Below are positions 44,871 to 56,935 of a stretch of DNA of 64,000 nucleotides, one piece after another (position 1 is the stretch's first letter; the number at the start of each line of letters is the position of its first letter). The stretch spans positions 15,447,927 to 15,511,926 of the forward strand of contig JANJXV010000024.1 in the NCBI GenBank assembly GCA_024803745.1, given 5' to 3'. Under the pieces are notes generated by a model, which was not told the origin of the DNA, ran no database searches, and saw nothing but the letters and a program-made list of their open reading frames with translations. Source of the stretch: Megascapheus bottae. Lineage: Eukaryota > Chordata > Mammalia > Rodentia > Geomyidae. The translations under genes were made by a program, and so were the position numbers.

Positions 44871-46590
44871 AATAATTCCTAAAAGACCTCACCCCCTTAA
44901 ACTTAAGCAAATATAAAAAGGCTCTTACTAATAAACAGAATGCCCTTGTACAACTCTTCACCCCTCTCCTAATCCTCTTAGTATTTACCTTGTCCATTTG
45001 AACAAAATACACTTTCATTTAGATTTTAACCATTGTCTACTGAGGACCACAATAGCAAACAACTTAGCTCTCTTAGCTCTTTCATTCATATTCTTCTTCA
45101 TGCTCTGTTACACTAGACCTTTTGGTTCAATTAATAGTTATTTTGTATTCCTGTGACAATAGTCACATGAATTATAAACAAGGGTCGTTTATCCAATAAT
45201 ATAGGCACCAAAATAAGACATCAGGAATAAGTAAGTACTCTACTACGAAGGAAAAATGTCACTAATTAGGCTTAATATGGTATGACTGATTATATGGTGC
45301 CTTCCAGTTTTAGAAATAACATGAAAAGTTATCACATATGCTAGTTATCACATATGTTATTCACATATGTTAGAATATCCAATCCACAGAAGCAAGTCCT
45401 TATACTGGGTAAATCATTATTGGAAGTGTGGTGACATGAAGGAAGCACTTGATGACTAACTGTCCAAGGAATATGTGAATATCATTTCTTTTTTGGACTA
45501 AACTGACAGTTCACTATGACGTAGCTTGATAATGCTGTAACTCATTACCTAGTTTCCCAGAAATCAGTTATTACTACTGTCAAAGAACAAAACTACAATA
45601 ACTTAGCTTCATTGGCTTTATATTCACTTCCAGAATCAAATAACATTTCATCCCATAAAATAAACTTAAGTGTTCCAAGGAACACAAGTTGTCTTTATAT
45701 GTAGGAAAGAGGTAAAGAAAACCAAAACAAACAAGCTGATTGATCATTGCAAAATTACTTTACAAGTAAGGGCCATAACAATAGAAAATGACTTCTTGGA
45801 GAGAGAAGGCAGAAGGAATTTCATAACTATGTCAACTGTAAGTGGCCTGTTTGGGACATTAGTAATCTTAGTTTCTTACAAGGTCAGATAAAAGCTTACT
45901 TTTGGTTTGGTGACACTTTAGCATAAGTATATCTTTCATCTTTGTCTGGGCTCTTGTTGTAAAAGAGCATTGTCCAACACAACAATATTCTGTACTTTGT
46001 CTGTGGGTTGTTCCCAAATGTCCCAACATCAGTGTTACATGTTCAATCATTATATCGCATGTGTTCAAATTTAAAGGTCCTATTTTCCTCTGGGATACTT
46101 GCCTCAACAGGCCTCATGTTTCCACACGAATCTCTACATCATTTCCCTCATCCGGGATTCTCTTTATTGCTGTCTGTGTAAGATGGTCATCCTTGGTCCC
46201 GTCTTCCCTTCTGAGTTCGTACCTGGTTCTCAAAATTAAAAAAAAAAAATACAAAGGTCATCCTGATCTTCCCCTGTTCCTCCAGCTACTCCTGCATTGG
46301 TTACTTATCTGAAAATATCTTTTATTATTTTGTCTCACTTGATTGATAATTTAGGATAGAGAAACAATCCTCCAGGCATGAGGAGAGTTTTCTCTGCTAA
46401 TTAGCCACTATCACTCCATCTTCTTGCCATTTCTCAAAAATGTCTGGATATTTATTTACTCTTGTTTCAGTCTATTCATTTTTTGTCTTGGTGTTATGAA
46501 TTTAATGAGTTCATCTTAAAAAGGTCTTTATTATTTTGCTTAGGTTTTGAGAAAGAGATCCTTTCTGATCAATGTTTTCACATAATGATC
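44871..46590. other. Intergenic, no recognised feature
   Basis: About 1.7 kb, AT-rich, with a small cluster of CACATATG-type short repeats near 45320-45372. No gene is supported. Confidence 0.5.
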
Positions 46591-46735
46591 TATTTTTAAA
46601 TAACATTTTCTTATTTCAAAATCAATATGTGTTTATTGAATAAAACACAAATAAGCAAAAGTAGGAAAATTAAAATGACCTGTGATCACACTGCCTAGAG
46701 AAAAATAATGATTAATATGGGCTATTTTTTAACCA
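46590..46735 (-). repeat. Ancient LINE-like relic
   Basis: AATATGTGTTTATTGAATAA and ATGACCTGTGATCACACTGC resemble the A-rich region of old L1 copies. Weak. Confidence 0.35.
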
Positions 46736-46955
46736 TTTGTTTTCCTGACTGTCATACACAGAAAGGGTGTTATTGCTATTATTACCCACAGCCACTGTAG
46801 CTGCTGAGAGGTACAGAACAGGATACCCCTTTCTCGGTCACTATATTGGGAGACAGATACAAAGCGGAGGTAGATGCTGAAATAGAATAGATTATTCTGA
46901 ATAAGTAAAAAAGAGACAAATGTATTTGGGACAGATGAGAAAGCCAATGGAATGG

Positions 46956-47003
46956 ATAGATAGATAGATACATAGATACATAGATGGATAGATAAATAGA
47001 TGT
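46956..47003. repeat. (GATA)n microsatellite
   Basis: GATAGATAGATAGATACATA and following, imperfect. Confidence 0.92.
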
Positions 47004-47204
47004 GCTAGCAATGTATAAAGGGTATAATTATATTGACATCGTGGGAAAATATATAAACTTTGAACATTTGATTTGACAAAACCAGTGCTTGCTTAAGGGT
47101 ACACGATGTAAACTTGTTCAGTGGTTAGTAGTTAATAGCCGTTCACTGATACATAAACAAATTCTTTCTTGGAAAATTTGGGAATTACATAGGCAAATGT
47201 TAAC

Positions 47205-47318
47205 TTTAGCCTGAGAGTCAGGCATAGTTATGCCTGCAATCCTAACACCAGTAGGCCAAAACAGAATGATCACAAGTTTAAGGAACATAGCAAGACCGTG
47301 TCTCAAAAACAAACAAAC
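47205..47318 (+). mobile_element. B1 monomer
   Basis: CATAGTTATGCCTGCAATCC to CGTGTCTCAAAAACAAACAA. Its A-rich end is where the long duplication described next begins. Confidence 0.72.
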
Positions 47319-47546
47319 CGGAGGGACTAAGTGCAAACAGATGATATGACATGCTGAAATAACTGATATTCAATAACATTTGTGTGTTTTTATAACAGAA
47401 ATGAGGCAATTTTTATACTAAGATCTTGTGTATCATGTTTGTTACCCACTAATAATTCACATCAATAAAAGTTCATCTACCATGCTGGTTTGCAGAGGTG
47501 TAAGCCAATTGTTCCTGTTAGCTCAGGGGCTGAGAGAATTACTTGA
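47305..47546 (+). repeat. Long direct repeat, left copy
   Basis: About 240 bp, from the A-rich AAAAACAAAC to GAGAATTACTTGA. It recurs at 48184-48423 with roughly a dozen substitutions and small indels. It immediately precedes the L1 fragment. Confidence 0.93.
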
Positions 47547-48183
47547 ACTGAAAATAGACCTTCCCTACGGTCCCGCCATACCACTTCTGGGCATCTACCC
47601 TGAACATCATAACCCAGGATATGATAAGGACACTGCGCAGCTATGTTTATCTCTGCTATTCACAATAGCCAGGCGATAGAAACAATCCAGATGCCCTACT
47701 GCAGATGAATGGATATAAAAAATGTGGTGTGTGTATATATACACAATGGAATTCTATATAGCCAACAGACAAGATAAAATAATGGCATTCGCAGGGAAGT
47801 GGATGAATCTAGAGCGAATCATGTTGAGTGAGACAAGTCAAGACCAAAGGAACAAAAGGCTCATGGTATCCTTAATATGTGGCTATTAGATCCAAATAGT
47901 ACAAGAGCGAGGACTCAATATTTGCATACCCAATGCTGTGGACATGGTATTGGAACTATAAACACAACTATATAGACATAAAAATTTATGACTCTATAGA
48001 CATAATGTTTTATTACATAGATTAATATGTATCTATGACATGCAAACACTCAGCCTAATTTTAATTATGTTCTAAAATCTAAGTGTCAATGATTGTATAT
48101 AGAGATTCCCTTCTTGAATACTTGTTTGTTAAATACATCATTTGAAATATGATGTAAAAATCAATGTTAATAAATTCTTTAAT
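47547..48183 (+). mobile_element. 5'-truncated L1 between long direct repeats
   Basis: Starts in the last part of ORF2 ([17 protein letters not shown], then LLFTIARR, frame broken) and runs through MEFYIANRQDK-like sequence and a 3' end with TTAATAAATTCTTTAATAAA. The direct repeats abut both sides, the geometry of a target duplication. Confidence 0.85.
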
Positions 48184-48423
48184 AAAAAACAAACCCAAGG
48201 GATTAATAAGTGCAAACAGATGATATGACATACTGAAATAACTGATATTCAATAACATTTGTGTGTTTTTATAACAGAAGTGAGGCAATTTTTGTACTAA
48301 GATCCTGTTTCTTACCCACTAATAATTCACATCAATAAAAGTTCATCTACCATGCTGGTTTGCAGAGAGGTATAAGCCAATTGTTTCTGTTAACTCAGAG
48401 GCTAATGTGAGAGAATTACTTGA
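48184..48423 (+). repeat. Long direct repeat, right copy
   Basis: Second copy of 47305-47546. It lacks 9 bp near 48307 relative to the left copy and has 5 bp more near 48405. Sequence after 48423 no longer matches the L1 side of the left copy. Confidence 0.93.
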
Positions 48424-48499
48424 GTCTTAGAGTTCAAGCCAACCTGGGAAAATAATAATATTTTGTCTATTAATGTATATGAATGAATGTATGAGTATC

Positions 48500-49220
48500 T
48501 CCTTACTATGGTAACTACATGTAAAAGAAGGTAAAAAGACAAGATACAAAATGAAAGGAAAATAATTGCAGATCAGACACTTAATATTCAGAACATGTTA
48601 AAATATATTAGAAATTAATAATAAAAAGTAATATAAATGAACTTAATATTACTGCAAGAGACTGGAATAGAAATTTTTGTAAAGTCAAGTACAACTGTCC
48701 AAGAAACACAAAAAAGATGCGCAACCTCACTCGTCATTAAGGGAATGTAAATCAAAGCAAATCCAGCACCTGCTGGAATGGGTGTTACAATAAAAAATGT
48801 TTTTAATGGAAAGTAAAAGTCAGAGAGAGTGTAGAGGAATTAGAATTCCTCATATATTGTTATGAATGCAATCTGTAGATAAGAGTTTTATAATTCCTCA
48901 AAAATTGAAAAATAGGATGCAGCAAATCTGCTCCTTTAAATATACCCAAAAGAATTAAAAAGAAGTCTTCAGATCCATAAACATGCATGTGAAAGTCACA
49001 CTATTCACAAGAACTAAAAGGTGGAAATAACCCCCAATGCCTATCAACAAATGAATGGATAAACTAATTGTGGCATGTGCTTTAGAGTGTCGTTCATCCA
49101 TTAGAAAATAGTGATGCAGCAATATATAGTACATCATGAGCAAATCTCAATATTATGCTAAATGAAAGAAGTCAGACATATTGCATGATGAACAACCCAG
49201 AACAGGTTAAATCTACCAGT
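48500..49220 (+). repeat. Ancient L1 ORF2 fragment
   Basis: In order: GCAACCTCACTCGTCATTAA, ATGTAAATCAAAGCAA, AAATATACCCAAAAGAATTA, TATTCACAAGAACTAAAAGG, AACAAATGAATGGATAAACT, GTCGTTCATCCATTAGAAAA. This is the layout of the L1 ORF2 end; frames are destroyed. Confidence 0.85.
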
Positions 49221-50519
49221 AGGCACATAGAGATCTTGTTCTGTATCCCACAATGAATAATGAAGTCGAAGCAAAAATTCAGAAGTTCTGTATTCCTTGG
49301 TTGGTATCTCTCATTCATTTCCCCCAGCTTTGCAGAAAATAGTGTAAGCCTATTCCACTTTCCAACTTTTTTTTTTCAGGTTTCTTGAGACAAGGACAAA
49401 GCACAGAATTTCCTGCTACCATAAAACACACACACACACTATGTTTATTCAAGAGATTTTTAGGGGTTTGAGTACTCAATAAAAAATTATTATGGTTAGC
49501 ATTGTTTCCACCCTTAACAACAGAAATGATAATAACCTCTCAGCAGTCTGCTTTAAATAGGTTCAAGACACTGAAATACAATTTTAACAGTGTCTCTCAT
49601 CAGCTTGCTCCCCAGGGAGATGAAATGAGTTCATAATGAGATTCCTGCAATGAGTCAAAAAGCAGAGGGAACAAGTGGAGGGTTTGGCGGGAGTAGGCAC
49701 AGATGTCTTGCTGGCATTTGGGAGTCCATTTTATCCTTGGTTACTCGGAGCTGGCACTGAGCCACAGGCAGAGGCAGTACCATAAAGATCCTGTTCCCAA
49801 AGCAGACCTTCCACCCTCTTTTCTGCTTCTTTTTCCTTCGGATCCTGTTAACTGTGATGGGGTTTGATAGAGAACCGCTTGTCCCCAGAATAAATGGAGT
49901 TTGCTACCGGTTCAGAGAAAACATGGAATCCCTCACAAAATAACACCGATTAATTGCCAGCCACAACAACAAGTTATTTTCTCAGCAATAGACTGGTGTT
50001 GAGGACTCTTTGTGTTAAGTCTCTGTTGTTAATATGTTCAACTTGGTTGATCTGAAAGTGCAGGTTAACATTCTAAGGTGTTTTTTTGCTTTGGGAATGA
50101 AAATGTGAGCTCCTAGGCTCTGGGTAAGAGGTAACCGAAGTAACAACTCAGTGAATGGGGTTAGGATTTTATCATTTCCCTTACAACCAAAATCACAATA
50201 TCATGGGGGAAAAGGAATGGAAAACAGGAGGAGGAGGAAGAGGAAGAGGAGAAGGAGGAGGAGGAGAAGAAAACCCAAAATAGTTCAAGCAGTCACCTCA
50301 GTCCTCACACAGCAATATCCATTCTCTTTCTCCATGTTGGAAGGGGTCTGATACCTTATCTTCTACTCTCAAGAGCATTGACCACATTAGCCACAGAAAC
50401 TTGAAATAACTTTTGCTCACAATACTATCCTCTTATTTTTCAATTCAATAAATCAATTGATAAGCTCAGGGTATCCTGTCCAATGTGACCAATGTCATCC
50501 TTCCTATCATTCTTTCCCA
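49221..50519. other. Intergenic, mostly unrecognised; (GGA)n at 50226-50272
   Basis: No repeat family or gene seen except a GGA/GAA purine tract at 50226-50272, which yields an Arg/Glu-rich spurious frame, and a short (AC)n at 49426-49439. Confidence 0.55.
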
Positions 50520-50712
50520 TTTTTTTGCCAGTCCTAGGCTTAAGCTCAGAGCCTGAGCACTGTCTTTGGATTTTTCTCAAGGCTAGAGGTCTACCACTTG
50601 AGTCTCAGCACCACTTCTGGCTTTTCCTAAGAATGTGGTACCAAGGAATCGAACCCGGGTCTTCATGCATGCTAGGCAAGCACTCTACCACTAGGTCAAA
50701 CTCCTGGCCTCA
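50520..50712 (-). mobile_element. ID-type dimeric SINE
   Basis: Minus copy from TTTTTTGCCAGTCCTAGGCT to AAACTCCTGGCC. Confidence 0.9.
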
Positions 50713-51439
50713 CTCCCATCTTTTGATGCTGTCCTATTTAGCCCAGGACTGTGACAGTATTTCCAGGGGTCTTCCTTACCCTAAGTGACACTTAAATAAA
50801 TGAAGGCTTTGCTTGCCTGGACAACACCTACAACCCTGCCATTTCCATTCTGGCTTCATCTGATGTCTCTAAATACTGCGCAGCTTGAGGTTCTTGCCAG
50901 GGCAATAAGGTTATTTCCTCTGTGTAGGAAGTCCCACTCTCCATCACTCTTATTGGCCACCCCACCCCCATTTCCACACTTTACTGCCTCCCATTACTGC
51001 ATATAACACACAGCAGCAATACATAAAACAACTCAAAGTCTCAAAGCTCTAACCAGTTGTATCACCTTTGTCAATTCTTCTGAGAAGAGAATGTTAACCC
51101 ATGGGGAAATCTGCCAGAGATCTCCTCTAATTCTTCTCAGGATTCAGTGTCTTATCTGTCCTACTGAGTAAACTCTGCAGTGATTCAGAGTGCAGAGATT
51201 TAGAGCTCCTCTGCCTTCTTCACTTTTACATTCTCACTGAGAACTTCCTTAGGCATCAATCTTCCTCAGATGAGAAGATCCCTGAAAATGGGGAATGTTT
51301 CCTCCTTTGTCACATTAAGTGAAAGGAAGTTGCTTAAGTGAATGTTAAACATAGGGGACTTAGAACTGAATGATACATGGTTCCAATCTGGCTAGAGAAA
51401 TGTTCTACTCAGGGCTTTCGAGTTCAGGTGTATGCTATT

Positions 51440-51540
51440 GGCTAGAGCTAGAGTGATTGTACACACTGTAATCTCAGCACTCCAGAGACTGCTAGCCTGA
51501 GCTATAATATAGCAAGATCCTATCTCAAATATAAAATAAT
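51440..51540 (+). mobile_element. Diverged B1 monomer
   Basis: TACACACTGTAATCTCAGCA and ATAGCAAGATCCTATCTCAA. Confidence 0.6.
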
Positions 51541-53119
51541 AATAATGATATAAGCAACAAAATAACTGGCTGGAAATTTTTTCATCCCTTCTTCATCCCT
51601 TCCTTCTTCATAGATGAAGTGAGGTTAATATTCCTTTCCCTTCCTTAAGTTCTTTTTAAATTGAGATTATAGATGACAAAGCACTAGAGAAAATAATTAT
51701 CAGAACTCATGAAATGACATTGTCTTGGCTAGAGATTTTATGAATCCTTTCCAGTCTTATAACTTCTAGTGGTTTATTTATATTGAGTCTGTCTCTTTTT
51801 TTTTCATCACAACCCAAGCAATCAAATCCAAAAATATACTCCAGACCACAGGGCTTCTGGAATTATAAACCCATCATGAACTATGAACACCTTGGATCAG
51901 ATCAGGGACTCACTTTTCTGACCAGCCTTTCTCCTATCCCTCTCATTTCCATTCTTAGTCCAATTTCTCTCCTCTGAGTATTTTCCTCACTCTCCTCTAA
52001 GAGTGTTTCTAAGGAAAGTGCCTGGAATAATAGTTATAGTGGTAAATTGAATTGCTTTTCTAGTGGTATGAGGGTGACTCTTGGGTTTCAAAAAAAGTAA
52101 CAATGTAGAGATGCTGCATATTATTTTTAGCAAAAAAGGAAATCTTTCTTAAAGGAGATTTCACTCAAGGAGTTTTCTATTAACTCAATACCTGATTTTG
52201 ACACAACACACATGCAGAAGACAACACCATGAGGAACTGATTTTGAGAATCTTATTTCTCCCCCTTTCTTTCAGGTTTGCTGTGACTTATTGTGCTGATT
52301 GTGGGGTGATGAACTTGAGTCTGAGTGTTTCTCACTTCTAAGACAGAGAAAAAGGAATAATGGTGGATGGAACTTTTTCCTTGATGCCAAATTATTTTGC
52401 ACTGCCTCTCAGAAGGATGTGGATGCTTTATTTCATTTCCAAAGAACTCTTCTTAAAAAAAAACATAGAAGCTTTTCACACTACCCAAACAATATCCCCA
52501 GTCTCCTAGGATTCAGTATGAGTTTTGAGATCTCTTACTTGTCATCACTTTTATACTCAATAGACCTGTTGATTCTTCAACATGCCAGCACACGATTCCA
52601 TCTGGTATGGTGGCATGGTGCCCTTTCTGCAGGACAATATGCCAATATCCACCAGCCCCAGTGCCAGCCAAAGTGGCATTAACAACAATGCCCTGCATGA
52701 CATAATAAACTATATACTGATTCAGCAAGAAGGTCTTCCAGGGAAGGGGTAGACTGCTAAAGCAGGAACATTGTGCTCATTACAGCAAGTCACGCGTGAC
52801 CCATTTCAGCACAGACTCTGTCCCATGGGGAACATGAGCTCTATTTGTATGGAATTACTCTGATAGAAGGCAATTCCTTCTTCAAAGAGCACAACCACAC
52901 AGCAGAGCATACCCTAGAGAGGGGACTAACCATTGTTAGAACACCCATAGGGCCACCAAATGTCCCAGTGTGTCAGTGATTGGGGGACTTCTTAGCATGC
53001 TCGAATGGGAGTGCTAAAAACAAGAAAAAGTCTCAAACTACAATAAGTTGGCTACCCTGCCCCACACCAAGCCTCCTCAGGCAAATTCCTCCTGGCCCCA
53101 TATCTCTTATCCAAACTTG
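51541..53119. other. Intergenic, no recognised feature
   Basis: About 1.6 kb. A 127-codon plus frame (52299-52682) is among the longest non-repeat frames here. It is overlapped by a 71-codon minus frame, and neither has a motif I recognise. Chance is the simplest explanation. Confidence 0.45.
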
Positions 53120-53615
53120 TTTTCATTTCCTGTTTACAGAAAGCATCTGAAATTGTCCCAACAATTCCCAGCTCTTGGTACTCACATCCTATTACAATCT
53201 CCTTCACTAGATTGAGTGGACTGGATGTGTTCTCTCACTTCTGATTAGATGTAAAAGGGTGTCACTTAGACAACCTCAGGAGAAATGTCTGTGGCTTCTA
53301 TCTTGGATATTCTCTTATCTACCTTTATACTTCTTTCTTCCCCTCATTCCCCATCTTCTTTCCTACCTGCTTTCCTCCTTTCTCTATTCTGAGGGCAAAC
53401 AGTATTGAAGCAGCTTCAATACAACCATATAGATGAGGATTGATGTCTACTTCTAGTTGCTTCTCCCAACACCCTGATGGCAGCCTTTGAGATATTTTTA
53501 GTCAGAGCATGTAGCCAAGTCTTGCCTTGATTTGTAGCCCAAGAATCCCTGAGGCAATGGATGTTTGTTGCTTTAAATTACCAAGTTAGGCATTAGTTTG
53601 TTACATAGAAAAAGA
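53120..53615 (+). mobile_element. MLT1-like solo LTR (ERVL-MaLR)
   Basis: The order of landmarks follows MLT1: TTGAGTGGACTGGATGTGTT, TGTAAAAGGGTGTCACTTAG, CTGTGGCTTCTATCTTGG, CACCCTGATGGCAGCCTTTG and the end ATGTTTGTTGCTTTAAATTA ... TTAGTTTGTTACATAG. Ancient and non-functional. A MIR-like scrap may follow at 53690-53800. Confidence 0.7.
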
Positions 53616-53954
53616 AGGAAAAAAATGGACACAACCTTATGATGTGAAGAACCAGGAACAAACTGCAATCCATATGCAATCCATCATTCCAAAAGACTGT
53701 CACTTTTGGAGATCCAAGTCCCAACGCCTTCATTTGACAGAGGAATCTAAAAGAGGCCAAGTGATGTGATATAAAGCCAGTCAGTGCCCTTGGGCCCTGG
53801 ATCTTATGAGTTCTACTTTGGTGCTAGATCTGCTTAGTGCTGCCATACAGAGAGCAATCTTAGAACCCAGAGTTCCTGGCTGCACTTTGGTGGTAGAATC
53901 CTCCTACCCAGACTTGGCTAGAAAAGGGGAAAGGAAGAGAGAAATTTAGAATTT

Positions 53955-54160
53955 AAACTGTAGGTGCTGGGCTTAAATTTGGGGCTTGAGTGGTGGTTCT
54001 CAGCTTTTTCACTCAAGACTGGCACTTTACCACTTGGTTAATTGCACATAAGAGTCACATGGACTTTCCTGCCCGCTGGCTTCAAACCATGATCCTTGAA
54101 TCTTAGCCTCTTGGGTAGCTAGGATTACAGGTATCCACCATCTTTGCCCAGCTCAGCAAT
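53955..54160 (-). mobile_element. B1-dID-type SINE
   Basis: Minus copy from GGTGCTGGGCTTAAATTTGG to TAGGATTACAGGTATCCACC and CAGCTC. Confidence 0.8.
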
Positions 54161-54659
54161 GTCTTCTGGATCTTCCCAGCTGGAAGACTTTCTATATTAG
54201 CCCATTAGCTAATAGGATGCTACAATTTCTCCAAGAAATTCTAGATGGAGTGGAATGTAAACCCATGCCCCTATTTGGCATCATGGCATTTTCCCCCTCC
54301 AGTCTCATCATAGGACTGTTAAACTTGATTCTTTAAAAATTAAGTGTATAATTAGAAACTATGCAGATTTTTCCTGGCTTGACAATAGGAAGCCTCTTAT
54401 TCCCTTTAAGTCAAATTTCTGCTACACAAATAAATTATACCTCCAATTTATTTCAACAGACATTTCTAGAACATTCACACCTTCATTATTCTAGAAGGTC
54501 TAGAATGGAAGAAGACAGGAGTATAAAATTATCTGGTATGATTTTTACCCTCAATGAGTATTTCTATGTGGAAATAATCATCATAGTTATAATTAAATTG
54601 AACTGAAATGACTTATCCAAGCTTTAATGTTTCATATTCTTTATTTTTAAAAAAAATCT

Positions 54660-54905
54660 GAGCTAAGTGTGGTGGTACATGCCCATAATCCCAATACTTG
54701 GGAGGCTAAGGTGGTAAAAACTCTTTTATCTTTCTTTTTATTTTATTTTAAAGGTGATGTACAGAGGGGATAGTTACAAAAGTAAGGAAATAAGTACAAT
54801 TTTTTTCAAGCATTGTTACCCCTTCTTCATTCTTGACTTTAAGGACAGCCCTGGCCACATGATGAAGCACTGTCTCAAAACAATAAAACAACAATCCACA
54901 ACAAA
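54660..54905 (+). mobile_element. B1 monomer split by a 110-bp insertion
   Basis: 54660-54721 (GTGTGGTGGTACATGCCCAT) and about 54838-54905 (GGACAGCCCTGGCCACATGA) are the two halves of one B1. Between them, about 54722-54837 is foreign (GATGTACAGAGGGGATAGTT ... TTGTTACCCCTTCTTCATTC). A sequence similar to its middle is at 60600-60660. A weak ID-like piece follows to 54975. Confidence 0.65.
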
Positions 54906-55834
54906 ACCCATTAGACTGGATTCTGTTTCGGTGCTTGTCTTCTATACAGAAGGGCCTGGGTTTAATCCTCACTCTTAAATAATTAATACAAATGATTTTA
55001 AAAATGATACATAATTACTCATTCTGAATGGTAGTTACATGATTTTCTTTTAAAAGTTTACTATGCTTTAATAATCTATAGTTTAATAATGTATAGTTTG
55101 ATGGTCTCTATCAAAACTCATACTTCAATAATATCTACCTTATAATGTACCTAAAATATGCATTGTATTTCAGAAAGTAATTTTTTTTTCAGATAAAAAG
55201 TATCTGAGTTTAATGAATCTTCCTGTGTGTAAGACACTCTAACAAGCACTTTGCGTGAATGTCTCATTACATGGTCCCACCAATCCTCTGAGGATTTCCT
55301 GCTACTTCTTCCCTTTTCAGCTACAACAATCTACTCAAAGACACCCACTAACTGGAATTCAAATCCAAAATTCCAAATGGAGTTATCTCCAGCTCTAACC
55401 CCTGACTCTTGTCAACATCAAACTTTCCAGATGGAAAAGGTGCTACAAGAATGATATGTAACTGAGAACCAAAGCAGCTGCATGTCAGTGTTCAGGAAAG
55501 TGAAAACTTGCAGCTGGCTAGCCCAACAGAAGGCCTCCTGGAACATACCTTCAATGGACCTGCAATGTGCCAGGCAAGGTGCTGAGGGAGAAAGAATTGG
55601 ATGAGCTCTAACAGGATACAGTTTCAGTGAAACTTTCATTCAAATGGGGGAGGGGTAAAGAGTCATTAATACATGAATGGAATGATGTCAAAATATGATA
55701 AATACTACAAGGAAGATTAAAATGTAACAGGAATATTTAGTTTCCATTCTGCCTCATTCATCTGGGGTCAAGACTTATAACTAGTACATCCCACATTACA
55801 ATCATTGAGGTTTTTGTCTTGTATTTGTGTTTTG

Positions 55835-56055
55835 TGTGCCAGCTGAGGCTTGAACTCAAGGCTTCTCACTCCTGCTTGACTTTGATTGCTCAAGGCTCGC
55901 ACTCAACACTTGAGCTACACATCGACTTCCAGCATTTTACTGGTTAATGGGAGATAAAAGTCTTATGGATTAGTCTACCTGGGTAGACATGATCCTCAGA
56001 TTTCAGCCTCCCGTATAGCTAGGATTACAGGCGTGAGCCACTGGAGCTTGGATAA
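55835..56055 (-). mobile_element. B1-dID-type SINE
   Basis: Minus copy from GTGTGCCAGCTGAGGCTTGA to TACAGGCGTGAGCCACTGGA. Confidence 0.85.
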
Positions 56056-56504
56056 TCAAGTGAGCTTTGTGAGAATGGGACCAACGTGTGAGGGATAACT
56101 ACATAAGAAAGGAGATTAGATTTTTCCTCACATTCAATCTCATTTAGGGATGTTTTGAGGCATTAGGAGTGAGTAGTAAGAGAATACTCAGAGCATGTGG
56201 AATGTGAGAGCAAGAGAAACATCTGGGAGACAGTGAGCAAGCAAATCAGGTAAAGGAGAGCTCAGAATGCATGCAGAATGGAAACACAATGGACAGATAA
56301 AGAAGGGCCAGGCTTTGGAAAGCTTAGCATTTGACACTGAGGAAAAATTGTAAAGCCAGAATAGATAGCATAGCAAGATAGTAGAATGCTGGAAGTGTTG
56401 AGGTAAGTGGTCTTCTTCATGCACAGAACACAAAGTAGATAGAGATACTCAGGAGGCAAAAACACATGGCAGAAGTCCCTCCCTCCTTGCACCCATGAGG
56501 TCCT

Positions 56505-56935
56505 AATGGAACTGAGAAATCACTGTCACTTGTGACACCTTAGCACTGCAACACAGCATTAATCACATGTGCAGTGATACTGGGGTGAACAAACCCACTT
56601 CACTACCAGTCACATAAAAGTGGAGGAAGTACAATTAGGCACAGTCCAGAATACTTGAAAGATCATACGTGACAATGTTACTGGTTTGTGCCCTCTTACT
56701 ATACTCTCTCCCATTATTTTTGAGTTTCACTTTCTTGTGAAACTATTTGTTATAGCATTAGCAACTTCATCCACCTTGTGTTTACTATTTCTCTTGATTA
56801 CACCCAGAGGCCTCCCTGAGTGACCTACCATCTGGGTCTGGGTAAATCCAATTGTTGTCATTCAGGGATGGAATTATCTAACAATGCGTTCCTTAGAACA
56901 TATCTTAGTTGTTAAGCGATGCATGACTGTGTTTC
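56505..56935 (-). mobile_element. Tigger/MER2-like DNA transposon relic
   Basis: Read on the minus strand it starts ACAGTCATGCATCGCTTAAC, then ATATGTTCTAAGGAACGCAT, which fits the terminal repeat of a Tigger-class element. It later shows GTAACATTGTCACGTATG-type sequence and CCAGTATCACTGCACATGTG, as in the other half of such non-autonomous copies. No transposase frame remains. Family assignment is from memory. Confidence 0.5.
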
